Shown here: piece after piece, positions 15,196-23,643 of the stretch
Layout: every line of letters begins with the position of its first letter
Position numbering within the stretch: the stretch's first letter is position 1
DNA from: DASWOJ01 sp964242415
GTDB taxonomy: Bacteria; Pseudomonadota; Alphaproteobacteria; Acetobacterales; Acetobacteraceae
Length of the DNA: 64,000 nt
NCBI GenBank assembly: GCA_964242415.1
Contig: CAXTAT010000001.1
Location: 62,001 to 126,000 of the forward strand
Reading direction: 5' to 3'
Position numbers and translations under genes: made by a program
Notes under the pieces: model-generated
What the model was told of the DNA's origin: nothing
Databases searched by the model: none
The model's input: only the letters and a program-made list of their open reading frames with translations

Positions 15196-17235
15196 TTATG
15201 CACCAAGGGTCCCGCGCCGGAGCTGCAGCTCGCCGATTGCGCCCACCGATAGCGTCCAGCCGGTTGGCAGGTATGTCGTGGCCGACATCTCCTCGATCAC
15301 CGCCGGGCCAGGGATCGTCGTGCCGGGCTGGATGTCACCGCGCTCCCAGACATCGCAGGCGAACGACGCGCCAGCCTCCGTCACCCGGCGCCGGCCCGAT
15401 GGCCGTCCCGAGCCGCCGGCTGCAACCGTCCAGGCCGGGGCCTCGACCGGGATGCGGCCGACCAGGCGCAGGTTGACCAGCTCCACGCCACGGCTGCTGT
15501 CCCGGCGGCCGAACTGGCGCTCGAACGCGGCCTCGAACAGCTCGGTCACCTCGGCCAGCCCGGCGCCGGCGGGCGCGGTGACCGTCAGCTCGTGCGCCTG
15601 GCCGCGGTAGCGCAGGTCGAATTGCCGTTCCGCCGTCATCCCGGCGACGGCAGCGCCCTCGGCCGCGAACTCCGCGCGAATGCCGTCCGCCATGGCCTCG
15701 AACGCGGTTGCAGCCGACGCCAAGCTGGCGGCATTGAGGGCCGCAAGCGCCGTGCGGGACCGATCCTTGGACAGCGCCGAGCACAGCGCGCCAAACGCGG
15801 AGAACGCCCCCGGCGATGGCGGCACGATCACGCGGCCGATGCCGATCTCCGCCGCGACCAGCGCCGCATGCAGCGGCCCGGCGCCACCATAGGACAGCAG
15901 CGCGAACTCCCGCGGGTCGAAGCCGCGCGCGACCGAGATCTCGTGGACGGCCGCGGCCATCTTCGCCACGCCGAGCCGCAGGATCGCCTCCGCCACCGAA
16001 GCGGCGTCCATCGACAAGGCCCGGCCGATCGGACCCATCGCGGCCCCCGCGGCGGCGGCGTCGAGGCGCAGCGAGCGGCCCAGCTCCTGCCCCGGCCCCA
16101 GCCGCCCCAGCACGACGTTGGCGTCGGTGACGGTCGGACGGGCGCCGCCCTTGCCGTAAGCCGCCGGGCCAGGCGCCGCGCCCGCGCTTTCGGGGCCGAC
16201 CTGCAGGCTGCCGCCCGCATCCAGCGCCGCCACCGAGCCGCCCCCCGCGCCGACCGTGTGGATGTCCAACTGCGGTAGGCGGATGACCAGCCCCTCCAGC
16301 AGGGTCTCGCGCTTGAGCGGCAACGCCCCATCGGTGATCAGGGCCACGTCGGTGGAGGTGCCGCCCATGTCGTAGGTGATCAGGTTCGCGATGCCCGTCG
16401 CCCGCGCCAGGTGCACCGCGGCAGCCAGCCCGGCGGCTGGGCCGGACAGCACGGTGCGTACCGGCTGCGCCACCGCCGTCGCCGTGGACAGCAGGCCGCC
16501 ATCGGACGCGACGGTGTAGAAGCCGACGGCCGGGTATGCGCCGCGCACCGCCTGCGTCAGCCGGCCGACGTAGCTCGCCATCACCGGCATGACGTAGCCG
16601 TTGATCGCCGCGACCGAGAACCGCTCGAACTCGCGGATTTCGTTCAGCACGGCGGTCGAGCGCGTGACGTGGGCAAAATGCCGCAGCAGGATCGCCGCCG
16701 CCTGCTCCTCGTGCAGCGGGTTGCGGTAGGCGTTGACGAAGCCGACCACGACCGCCTCGACGCCAGCCTGCTTGAGCGTGCGCGCCGCCGCCTCGACCGC
16801 CGCCTCGTCCAGGGCAGTGCTGATGCCGCCGTCGGCCTCGGTGCGTTCGGCCACGGTCAGGCGGTCGCGGCGGGCGATCAGCGGAGCCGGGCGCTCGAAA
16901 TACGGGTCGTACAGGCTGTTGGGCACCAGCCGCGTGGTGCGCCCCAGCTCCAGCACGTCGCGGAACCCGGCGGTGGTCACGAAGCCGGTGCGCGAGCCGC
17001 GGCGTTCCAGCAGGGCGTTGGTCGCGACCGTGGTGCCGTGGACGATCAGCGCCACTTCCCCGGCCGCCACCCCGGCGCAACCGAGCGCACACAGCACGGC
17101 GCGGTCGGGCGCCGCACGGTCGGAGGGAACCTTGACCGTACTGGTCGTGCCCGAGCCGGGGTCATACACGATCAGGTCGGTGAACGTGCCACCGACATCG
17201 ATGCCGATGAACACACGTAAAGCCGGCACGCTCAC
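15196..17235 (-). CDS. hydantoinase/oxoprolinase subunit A family
   Basis: A 679-residue cytoplasmic enzyme subunit with the HyuA layout: N-terminal actin-like ATP domain (FIGIDVGGTFTDLIVYD), HGTTVATNALLERRG, and the second nucleotide region LITYDMGGTSTDVALI. It pairs with the HyuB-type subunit to open cyclic amides such as N-methylhydantoin or 5-oxoproline with ATP, or to act as an acetone/acetophenone carboxylase. Its GTG overlaps the hyuB stop (GTGA at 17232-17235). Substrate not determinable. Confidence 0.88.
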   Translation of the reverse strand: MSVPALRVFIGIDVGGTFTDLIVYDPGSGTTSTVKVPSDRAAPDRAVLCALGCAGVAAGEVALIVHGTTVATNALLERRGSRTGFVTTAGFRDVLELGRTTRLVPNSLYDPYFERPAPLIARRDRLTVAERTEADGGISTALDEAAVEAAARTLKQAGVEAVVVGFVNAYRNPLHEEQAAAILLRHFAHVTRSTAVLNEIREFERFSVAAINGYVMPVMASYVGRLTQAVRGAYPAVGFYTVASDGGLLSTATAVAQPVRTVLSGPAAGLAAAVHLARATGIANLITYDMGGTSTDVALITDGALPLKRETLLEGLVIRLPQLDIHTVGAGGGSVAALDAGGSLQVGPESAGAAPGPAAYGKGGARPTVTDANVVLGRLGPGQELGRSLRLDAAAAGAAMGPIGRALSMDAASVAEAILRLGVAKMAAAVHEISVARGFDPREFALLSYGGAGPLHAALVAAEIGIGRVIVPPSPGAFSAFGALCSALSKDRSRTALAALNAASLASAATAFEAMADGIRAEFAAEGAAVAGMTAERQFDLRYRGQAHELTVTAPAGAGLAEVTELFEAAFERQFGRRDSSRGVELVNLRLVGRIPVEAPAWTVAAGGSGRPSGRRRVTEAGASFACDVWERGDIQPGTTIPGPAVIEEMSATTYLPTGWTLSVGAIGELQLRRGTLGA

Positions 17236-19133
17236 GGCCGGCCGGCAAGGCGGCGGATGCGGTGCGGCCCGGCCGGCGCCGCCAGCACCGTGCCGTCATC
17301 GAGCGCGGCGTCGAACGCCTCGATCCATAGGCGCATGGCCGGGCCGGACGCCGCGGTAAGCTCGACGAGATCGCCAACAGCCGCACCCAAGGCCCGTCCC
17401 AAGGCGGGCGACACCCGGCAGTGGTTCGCGGCAACCGCGGCATCGGCCGTCACGTCAACCAGGGGGGCGGCGAACCGGTAAGGCCCGCGCCCACCCTCCG
17501 TCACATAGCCGTCCGCGAAGTCATCAAGCTGCGCCGCCGCGGCCCGGTCGGTCGGCTCGCCGAAGCCGCCGCCCCCCGAGCTTTCCATCACCACGACATC
17601 GCCGGGCCGCAGCGGGAAGTTGGCGACCTTGCCCGGGAAGGCGCCCGGCTCGATCATCGCGCCATCCCGCCGCACGCGGAACCGGTTGGGCGCGCCGGAC
17701 GCACCGCCGTTGACCCCGGCAGGCGGGATGATGTTGCGGTCCGACAGCACCGACAGCCGGGCGTCGGCGCCCAGCACCTGCACCTCGCGCACCAGCCCGC
17801 AGCCGCCGCGCTGCCGGCCCGGGCCGCCGCTGTCGGGGCGGACTTCCTGGCGCAGCACCCGCAGCGGGAAGACGCGCTCGACCATCTCGGTCGATTGGAT
17901 CGAGACGTTCTCGCCCTCGTTGAACGCGCGCACGGCGGTGTTGCCGTCATGGCTGGCCCACGCGCCCGTGCCGCCGGACGGATACTCGTAGAAGATGAAG
18001 CCCCGCCCGCCGATGTAGGTGTGGTTGGAGGTGCCGCGCACGTCGCCCGTCATCCGCTGTGGAATGGCCTGGCCCAGCGCGCCCATCACCGCGGCGTCGC
18101 AGCCGAACCGGACCTCGTTCAGCCCGCCGCATGGCGCCGGCGCGACGGCGTTGACGATGGTGCCGGGGGGCGTGACCACCTCGATGGCGCGCAGCGTGCC
18201 GGACGTGATGGGGCCGCGCGGGTCCAGGAACGACTTCACCACCGTCATCACCGAGGTCGGCGCGATCGCCGGCCCGGCGTTCAGCGGCGCCGCGACCTGC
18301 GCCGAACTGCCGCCGAAATCCGCCCGCAGCCAGCCGTCGCCGACCGTCAGCCGGACGTGGACCTCCAGCGGGTGCAGCGTCGCGGCGTTGCCGTCGATGA
18401 AGCCGACATGGCTGTAGTCCCCGGGCGGCAGGAGGCGGATCGCGGCGCGCATCCGGCGCTCGGAGGCATCCAGGATGTCCTCGCCCGCCGCCTGCATGGT
18501 GGCCAGGCCGTGCCGCGCCACCAGGCCGCGCAGCCGGCGCTCCGCCACGCGGCAGATGCCCAGCACCGCGCGGAAGTCGGCCGCCGCCTCGGCCGTGGCG
18601 CGCACGTTGTCGAAGATCATGCGCAGCAGCTCGGAGGCGCCCTCCTTGGGCAGCTTCAGGTAGTTAAGCCGCAGCCCTTCCTGCAGGATGTCCGTCGCAG
18701 CGCCGTTCAGTGAGCCCGGCGTCATCCCGCCCACGTCGCCCCAGTGCGACCGCACCACGACATGGAACACCGGCTGCCCGGCCTCGTGCACCGGCCAGAT
18801 CACCGCGACGTCGTTGAGGTGCGTGCCGCCGGTGTAGGGGTCGTTGTGCAGCAGGATGTCATCGGCGCCGATCCTGCCATGAATCGCCAGCGCTCCCGCC
18901 ACCGCGCCCGCGACGGGGATGATGTGGAACGGATGGTCCTCCCCGGATTCCGCGATCAGCCGCCCCTGGCCGTCGATCAGCACGCAGGAGAAGTCGTAGC
19001 CCTCGTAGATGATCGAGCTGTAGGACGACTGCACCATCGACCGCCGCATCTCGCGGACGACGGAGTTGAGCTGCTCGCGGATGACGGCACTGGTCGCCGG
19101 GTCGGTGCGGCGGAGGACGGCGCCTGCGGTCAC
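17232..19133 (-). CDS. hydantoinase/oxoprolinase subunit B family
   Basis: The partner of the HyuA-type subunit, 633 residues. Family marks include VREMRRSMVQSSYSSIIYEG, FSCVLIDGQGRLIAESGEDH, LHNDPYTGGTHLNDVAV and the Gly-rich end GDVVVMESSGGGGFGEP. I use the GTG at 19131-19133 (VTAGAVLRRTDP). The open frame runs 45 codons further upstream, but that part is the palindromic repeat at 19175-19273 and not coding. It is second in the operon HAD dehalogenase-hyuB-hyuA. Confidence 0.88.
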   Translation of the reverse strand: MTAGAVLRRTDPATSAVIREQLNSVVREMRRSMVQSSYSSIIYEGYDFSCVLIDGQGRLIAESGEDHPFHIIPVAGAVAGALAIHGRIGADDILLHNDPYTGGTHLNDVAVIWPVHEAGQPVFHVVVRSHWGDVGGMTPGSLNGAATDILQEGLRLNYLKLPKEGASELLRMIFDNVRATAEAAADFRAVLGICRVAERRLRGLVARHGLATMQAAGEDILDASERRMRAAIRLLPPGDYSHVGFIDGNAATLHPLEVHVRLTVGDGWLRADFGGSSAQVAAPLNAGPAIAPTSVMTVVKSFLDPRGPITSGTLRAIEVVTPPGTIVNAVAPAPCGGLNEVRFGCDAAVMGALGQAIPQRMTGDVRGTSNHTYIGGRGFIFYEYPSGGTGAWASHDGNTAVRAFNEGENVSIQSTEMVERVFPLRVLRQEVRPDSGGPGRQRGGCGLVREVQVLGADARLSVLSDRNIIPPAGVNGGASGAPNRFRVRRDGAMIEPGAFPGKVANFPLRPGDVVVMESSGGGGFGEPTDRAAAAQLDDFADGYVTEGGRGPYRFAAPLVDVTADAAVAANHCRVSPALGRALGAAVGDLVELTAASGPAMRLWIEAFDAALDDGTVLAAPAGPHRIRRLAGRP

Positions 19134-19174
19134 CCGATCAGCTTCCTCAACCGCATCGGCCTGATCCTCACACC

Positions 19175-19273
19175 CGTCATTGCGAGCCGGCTTCGGCGTG
19201 GCAATCCAGGGGCGGCACGGACCGCGCATGGGCCTCCTGGATTGCCGCGCCGCAAGCGCGCCTCGCAATGACG
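19175..19273. repeat. GTCATTGCGAGC palindromic repeat, site 1
   Basis: A 99 bp inverted repeat beginning cgtcattgcgagc and ending ctcgcaatgacg, with inner arms around aatccagg / cctggatt. Related units lie at 44775-44872, 58821-59093 and 60398-60505. Lying between the dehalogenase and hyuB genes, it would fold into a long hairpin in the mRNA. Confidence 0.85.
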
Positions 19274-19310
19274 GTGCCCCATCGCCCGTCGGAACGTCCG
19301 GCGACCGGCA

Positions 19311-20015
19311 TCAGGCCATGGCATCCGCCAGGTCCTTCATGGTCGGCGCCAGGATGTCCGGCTGATGGGGTGTCTCGCCGAACGGGCGGCTGCGGCGGTC
19401 GATGAACGCCGTGTGCATGCCGGCCGCCTTGGCGCCGATGCAGTCGAAGGCGTGGTTGGCGACGAACAGCACCCGGTCCATCGCCACGCCCGCAAGCTCC
19501 GCGGCCTTGGTGTAGGTGCTCACGTGCGGCTTGAACGACCCGGCCTCCGCCACCGAGATCACCTGGTCGAACGGCACCTTGTGGTAGTGCTTGGCGGCCT
19601 CCAGCATGTCGGGATCGCCGTTGGACAGCACGACGAGCCTGTAGCGCGTCTGCAGCCGGGCCAGCGCCTCGGGCACTTCGGGGAAGGGGCGCAGACGCTC
19701 GATCTCGGCGACCAGGGCGCGCACCTCATCGGGCGTGTGCGGGATGCCGGCCCGCTGCAGCACGTGGGCCACGGCGCGCTGGCCGATCTCCCGGTACGGC
19801 GTGTGCGCCCGGTGCAGCAGGGCGTCGATCATCGAGTTCTCGAAGTGCGTGCGCCGCCACCAGGTGACGAACGAGTTGGGATTGCCGGCCCAGCCCTTCG
19901 CCTTGTGGTAGGGCGTCGCGACCTCCACCAGGCCGCCCTGCATGTCCACCACGGTGCCGTACTGGTCGAGCATGCAGACCTTGACCGTGCGCTTCAGGGT
20001 TTCAGCGTCGGACAT
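19311..20015 (-). CDS. haloacid dehalogenase-type hydrolase (type II)
   Basis: A 234-residue HAD-superfamily protein closest to L-2-haloacid dehalogenases. The motif I Asp is in CMLDQYGTVVD, motif II is RLVVLSNGDPD, the Lys is in GSFKPHVSTYTKA, and motif IV-like residues are VANHAFDCIGAKAAGM. GGGAG lies before the ATG. It is the first gene of the minus-strand operon with hyuB and hyuA, and is divergent from the tautomerase. A TTGTATACAA operator lies 57 bp before its start. Dehalogenation itself is not proven by these motifs. Confidence 0.85.
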   Translation of the reverse strand: MSDAETLKRTVKVCMLDQYGTVVDMQGGLVEVATPYHKAKGWAGNPNSFVTWWRRTHFENSMIDALLHRAHTPYREIGQRAVAHVLQRAGIPHTPDEVRALVAEIERLRPFPEVPEALARLQTRYRLVVLSNGDPDMLEAAKHYHKVPFDQVISVAEAGSFKPHVSTYTKAAELAGVAMDRVLFVANHAFDCIGAKAAGMHTAFIDRRSRPFGETPHQPDILAPTMKDLADAMA

Positions 20016-20071
20016 GCATCAGCTCCCGCATGGCCCGGCTGCCATGTTCCTTGACCACACAGTTTCGCACA

Positions 20072-20081
20072 TTGTATACAA
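20072..20081. promoter_or_regulatory. TTGTATACAA palindrome, likely GntR/FCD operator
   Basis: A perfect 10 bp palindrome sits in the divergent promoter between the dehalogenase (minus) and tautomerase (plus) genes. The same core recurs at 23597-23608 before the aminotransferase gene. FadR-subfamily GntR regulators bind GTATAC-type palindromes, and one is encoded at 22741. Confidence 0.65.
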
Positions 20082-20107
20082 ACCGGCAATCGGCGGAGAC
20101 CTCCATT

Positions 20108-20500
20108 TTGCCGCAGGCCAAGATCTACGGTATCCGCGAGCACCTGGCGCCGATCCGCGCCGCGCTGTCGGACGCGGTGAACGAGGCGATCCACGTCGGC
20201 CTGGTGTTCCCGCGCGAGCGTCGGCTGCAGCGCTTCTTCCCCATGGAGCGCGAGGATTTCATCTACCCGGCGCATGAGCGGTCCGAGCGCTACACGATCA
20301 TCGAGATCGAGACGTTCGAGGGCCGGTCGAACGAGGTGCTGAAGACCCTCGTGCGCGAGATTTACGCCCGGGTGCCGGCCGCGACCGGCATCGAGCCGCG
20401 CGACCTCGACGTGATCATCACCCAGCAGCCCAAGCACGCCTGGGGCCTAATGGGCGAGTGCGGCGATGAGCTGAAGCTGACCTACAAGGTCGAGATCTGA
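20108..20500 (+). CDS. tautomerase-family protein
   Basis: A 130-residue member of the tautomerase superfamily (Tautomerase_2 type, near malonate-semialdehyde decarboxylase and CHMI relatives). The first residues PQAKIYGIREHLAPIR place the catalytic Pro directly after the initiator, as the family requires. I therefore use the TTG at 20108, with GGAGA 8 nt upstream, not the ATG at 20030. Later family features are RRLQRFFPMEREDFIYP and IITQQPKHAWGLMGECGDEL. It probably isomerises or decarboxylates an intermediate of the surrounding catabolic pathway. Confidence 0.85.
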   Translation: MPQAKIYGIREHLAPIRAALSDAVNEAIHVGLVFPRERRLQRFFPMEREDFIYPAHERSERYTIIEIETFEGRSNEVLKTLVREIYARVPAATGIEPRDLDVIITQQPKHAWGLMGECGDELKLTYKVEI

Positions 20501-20638
20501 CGCACCGCTTCGAGGACGGACTCTATGCTGCTGGGCGCGGGAGAGGCGGTTGTGTCTAAGACTGTTGACACGATTTCGAACAGATTGAACCCGGACAGAC
20601 CCCGCCAAAGCCCCATCCCACCAGGTTAGGAACCGCCG

Positions 20639-22726
20639 ATGGCCCGCGATGCCCGCTACGACATCCTGTTCGAGCCGGTGCCCTTCGGCCCGCTCACGCT
20701 GAAGAACCGGCTCTACCAGGTGCCGCACTGCAACGGCCTCGGCTCGGACCTGCCATACAGCCACGCCGCCATGCGCGGCGTGAAGGCGGAGGGCGGCTGG
20801 GCCGCCGTCTGCACAGAAATCCTGTCGATCCACCCCTCGTCGGACTCGACGCCGTTCCCGCAGGTCAAGCTGTGGGACGCCGATGACGAGCGATCCCTGC
20901 GGCTGCTGACCGGCGCCGTGCACGAGCATGGCGCGTATGCCGGGGCGGAGCTGGCGCATGGCGGCTGGGCGGTCGCCAACCGCTACACGCGCGAGTACCT
21001 GCTGTCGCCCACCGAGATCCCGTCCCGACGCGACCCGGTGCAGGCCCGCGCGATGGACAGGGCGGACATCGCCGAGTACCGCCGCTGGCACCGCCGGGCG
21101 GCGCTGCGGGCGCGGGAGGTCGGGTTCGACATCGTCTATGTCTATGCCGCCGACGACCTGGAGCTGCTGCAGTTCTTCCTGTCACGCCGCCGCAACCACC
21201 GCGACGACGAGTACGGCGGCCCGCTCGCCAACCGCGCCCGGCTGCTGCGGGAGGTGATCGCCGACACCCGGGACGCCATCGGCGACACCTGCGCCGTCGT
21301 GGTGCGGATGACCATCGACGAGATGGCCGGCCCCGACGGCATCTGCGCCGGCGAGGAGGGGCGCGACATCGTGGCCCTGATGGCGGAGCTGCCGGACGCC
21401 TGGGACGTAAAGGTCAGCGGCTGGAGCAACGACAGCGAGACCTCCCGCTTCAAGCAGGAGGGCTACCAGGAACCCTATGCCCGGCACATCAAGGGGGTCA
21501 CCACCAAGCCGGTGATCGGCACCGGGCGCTTCACCTCGCCCGACACGATGGTGTCGCAGGTGCGCCGCGGCATCCTCGACATCATCGGCTGCGCGCGTCC
21601 GTCCATCGCCGATCCGTTCCTGCCGAAGAAGGTGGAGGAAGGTCGGTTGCAGGATATCCGCGAGTGCATCGGCTGCAACATCTGCGTCTCGACCTACAAC
21701 CTCGGCGCGCCGATCAACTGCACGCAGAACCCGACGATCGGGGAGGAGTACAAGCGCGGCTGGCATCCGGAGCGGTATAAGCCCGCCGGGTCCGGGGACG
21801 CCGTGCTGATCGTCGGCGCCGGGCCGGCCGGGCTGGAGTGCGCGCAGGCGCTGGGGCGGCGCGGCTATGAGGTGCACCTGGCGGAGGCGACACGGGAGCT
21901 GGGCGGCCGGGTGCTGCGCGAGAGCAAGCTGCATGGGATGGGCGAGTACATCCGGGTGCGGGATTGGCGGGTGGGCCAGTTGGCCGCCATGCCGAACGTG
22001 TCGGTGTACCGCGAGAGCGCCATGACGGCGGCGGACGTGCTGGGGCTGGGCGTGCCGAACGTGATCCTCGCCACGGGCGCGACATGGCGGCGGGACGGCT
22101 TCGGGCGGCGCAACCACAAGGCAATTCCGGCCGCGGCGGGAGTTTCGGTGCTGACGCCGGATGACGTGATGGGCGGCAGGGCGATCACCGGCTCGGTGCT
22201 CGTGTTCGATGATGACGACTACTACATGGGCGGCGTGCTGGCCGAGACGCTGCGGCTGCTCGGGCATGCGGTCACGCTGGTCACGCCGTCGCCGCTGGTG
22301 TCCGCCTGGACGGTCAACACGCTGGAGCAGGAGAAGATCCAGCGCCGTGTATTGGAAGCCGGCATCGAGGTGGTGGCCAACGCCAACCTGGCCGCGGTGC
22401 GGGTGGGCGAGGTGGACCTGGCCTGCGTGTTCACCGGCCGCCAGCACACGCGCCGCGCCGACAACGTCCTGCTGGTCACGGCGCGCACGTCGGATGCGGC
22501 GCTGTATGACGAGCTTATGGGGCAGGGTGCGGACGCGCTGAAGTCGCTGGTGCGGATCGGCGACTGCATGGCGCCGGGCACGATCTCCTATGCGGTGTTC
22601 TCTGGCCGCCGGGCGGCGGAGGCGCTGGACGAGCCGGCGTCCGACATCCTGCCGTTCCGCACAGAGCCGGTGGCGACGGAGCGGCCCCTGCGGCCGGCGG
22701 CGCCCTGGCTGCTTGCCGCGGAGTAG
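20639..22726 (+). CDS. old-yellow-enzyme-type dehydrogenase, TMADH/N-methylproline demethylase-like
   Basis: A 695-residue flavoprotein. An N-terminal FMN TIM barrel (about 1-360; FGPLTLKNRLYQVPHCNGLG, FLSRRRNHRDDEYGG) is followed by a 4Fe-4S site (ECIGCNICVSTYN ... INC, about 341-361) and a C-terminal FAD/NAD Rossmann region (VLIVGAGPAGLECAQALGRR). This order is that of trimethylamine dehydrogenase, dimethylamine dehydrogenase and N-methylproline demethylase. With hydantoinase and aminotransferase neighbours, oxidative N-demethylation of a nitrogen compound is plausible but inferred. Confidence 0.88.
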   Translation: MARDARYDILFEPVPFGPLTLKNRLYQVPHCNGLGSDLPYSHAAMRGVKAEGGWAAVCTEILSIHPSSDSTPFPQVKLWDADDERSLRLLTGAVHEHGAYAGAELAHGGWAVANRYTREYLLSPTEIPSRRDPVQARAMDRADIAEYRRWHRRAALRAREVGFDIVYVYAADDLELLQFFLSRRRNHRDDEYGGPLANRARLLREVIADTRDAIGDTCAVVVRMTIDEMAGPDGICAGEEGRDIVALMAELPDAWDVKVSGWSNDSETSRFKQEGYQEPYARHIKGVTTKPVIGTGRFTSPDTMVSQVRRGILDIIGCARPSIADPFLPKKVEEGRLQDIRECIGCNICVSTYNLGAPINCTQNPTIGEEYKRGWHPERYKPAGSGDAVLIVGAGPAGLECAQALGRRGYEVHLAEATRELGGRVLRESKLHGMGEYIRVRDWRVGQLAAMPNVSVYRESAMTAADVLGLGVPNVILATGATWRRDGFGRRNHKAIPAAAGVSVLTPDDVMGGRAITGSVLVFDDDDYYMGGVLAETLRLLGHAVTLVTPSPLVSAWTVNTLEQEKIQRRVLEAGIEVVANANLAAVRVGEVDLACVFTGRQHTRRADNVLLVTARTSDAALYDELMGQGADALKSLVRIGDCMAPGTISYAVFSGRRAAEALDEPASDILPFRTEPVATERPLRPAAPWLLAAE

Positions 22727-22740
22727 CCGGGCTGTCCGAC

Positions 22741-23424
22741 GTGCTGGATTTCTCGCTGGTGCCCAAGCGCGTGGCGGACGCGCTGGAGCAGGACATCATC
22801 ATGGGCCGCCTCGCGCCCGACGCGCGTATCATCGAGGAGGACATCGCCGAGCGGTTCGGGGTCAGCCGCTCCCCCGTGCGCGAGTCGATCCGGCTGCTGG
22901 AGCGCGACGGGCTGATCGTCCGGGCGGAGCGCCGGGGGTCGCGCGTCAGCCCGGTGAGCCGGCGCGACCTGGACGAGGTGTATGCGTGCCGGGTGGCGCT
23001 GGAGGGTCTGGCCGCCTCCGAGGCCGCCGAGCGCCATACGGCGGCCAGCTTGCAGCCGTTGCAGGACGGGGTGGCCCGGCTGCGGGAGGCGTTGGAGGGC
23101 GGGGATGTCGCCGCCTACTTCCATGCCAACGTCGCGTTCACCGAGGCCGTGCACCGGGCGGCGGACAACGCCACGCTGCGGCGCTTGCTGGGCGGGATCG
23201 GCAAGCAGGCGTTGCGCTACCGCTTCCTGGCATACCGGACCGCGCCGGAGCTGATGTCCACGTCGCTGGAGGGCAACCGCGGCCTGGTGGACGCCATCCG
23301 CCGCCGCGACAAGGACGCCGCCCGCCTGCGCACGGAGCGGCTGATCGAAGGCTCCTGGCGCACCGTCCGGCGCTGCCTGCCAGAGGAGCCTTCTTCCTCT
23401 CCCTCCGGGAGAGGGCCGGGGTGA
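22741..23424 (+). CDS. GntR-family regulator, FCD (FadR-like) type
   Basis: A 227-residue transcription factor. The winged helix covers residues 5-70 (IIEEDIAERFGVSRSPVRES) and an all-helical FCD ligand domain follows. It starts with GTG 14 bp after the dehydrogenase gene, inside the catabolic operon. Its last 15 residues (EEPSSSPSGRGPG) come from the CTCTCCCTCC repeat at 23396-23535, so the original C-terminus was probably replaced. The two TTGTATACAA sites (20072, 23597) are its likely operators. Confidence 0.85.
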   Translation: MLDFSLVPKRVADALEQDIIMGRLAPDARIIEEDIAERFGVSRSPVRESIRLLERDGLIVRAERRGSRVSPVSRRDLDEVYACRVALEGLAASEAAERHTAASLQPLQDGVARLREALEGGDVAAYFHANVAFTEAVHRAADNATLRRLLGGIGKQALRYRFLAYRTAPELMSTSLEGNRGLVDAIRRRDKDAARLRTERLIEGSWRTVRRCLPEEPSSSPSGRGPG

Positions 23425-23535
23425 GGGGGTCTTATAGCGCGGACCTACCGGCCCGGGCAGCCCGGTTCTGCCGGCATCGGACGGCGCGAAGCAAGACCCC
23501 CTTACCCCGGCCCTCTCCCAAAGAGGGAGAGGGAG
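23396..23535. repeat. paired CCCTCTCCC/GGGAGAGGG repeat, site 1
   Basis: Two inverted units (ccgggagagggccggggtga and taccccggccctctcccaaa) lie about 100 bp apart, as in bacterial interspersed mosaic elements. The same pair occurs at 53378-53530 and 55458-55603. The left unit encodes the end of the GntR protein. Confidence 0.85.
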
Positions 23536-23596
23536 CAGGCAGCGTCCTCGTGCCCCCATCCTGGCCTCCCGGAGGAGCGCGGGTTTGACTTCGTGC

Positions 23597-23608
23597 ATTG
23601 TATACAAT
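23597..23608. promoter_or_regulatory. ATTGTATACAAT palindrome, likely GntR operator
   Basis: A perfect 12 bp palindrome 36 bp before the aminotransferase ATG. It shares the TTGTATACAA core with the site at 20072, and no third copy was seen in the window. It likely overlaps the promoter of the aminotransferase gene. Confidence 0.65.
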
Positions 23609-23643
23609 ATGCTCATCCCTCAAGCAAACCCAGGCCGCACGCC

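Noticed and set aside
19134..19268. Extra 45 residues at the HyuB N-terminus
   Set aside because: They are translated from the GTCATTGCGAGC repeat and precede the normal family start.
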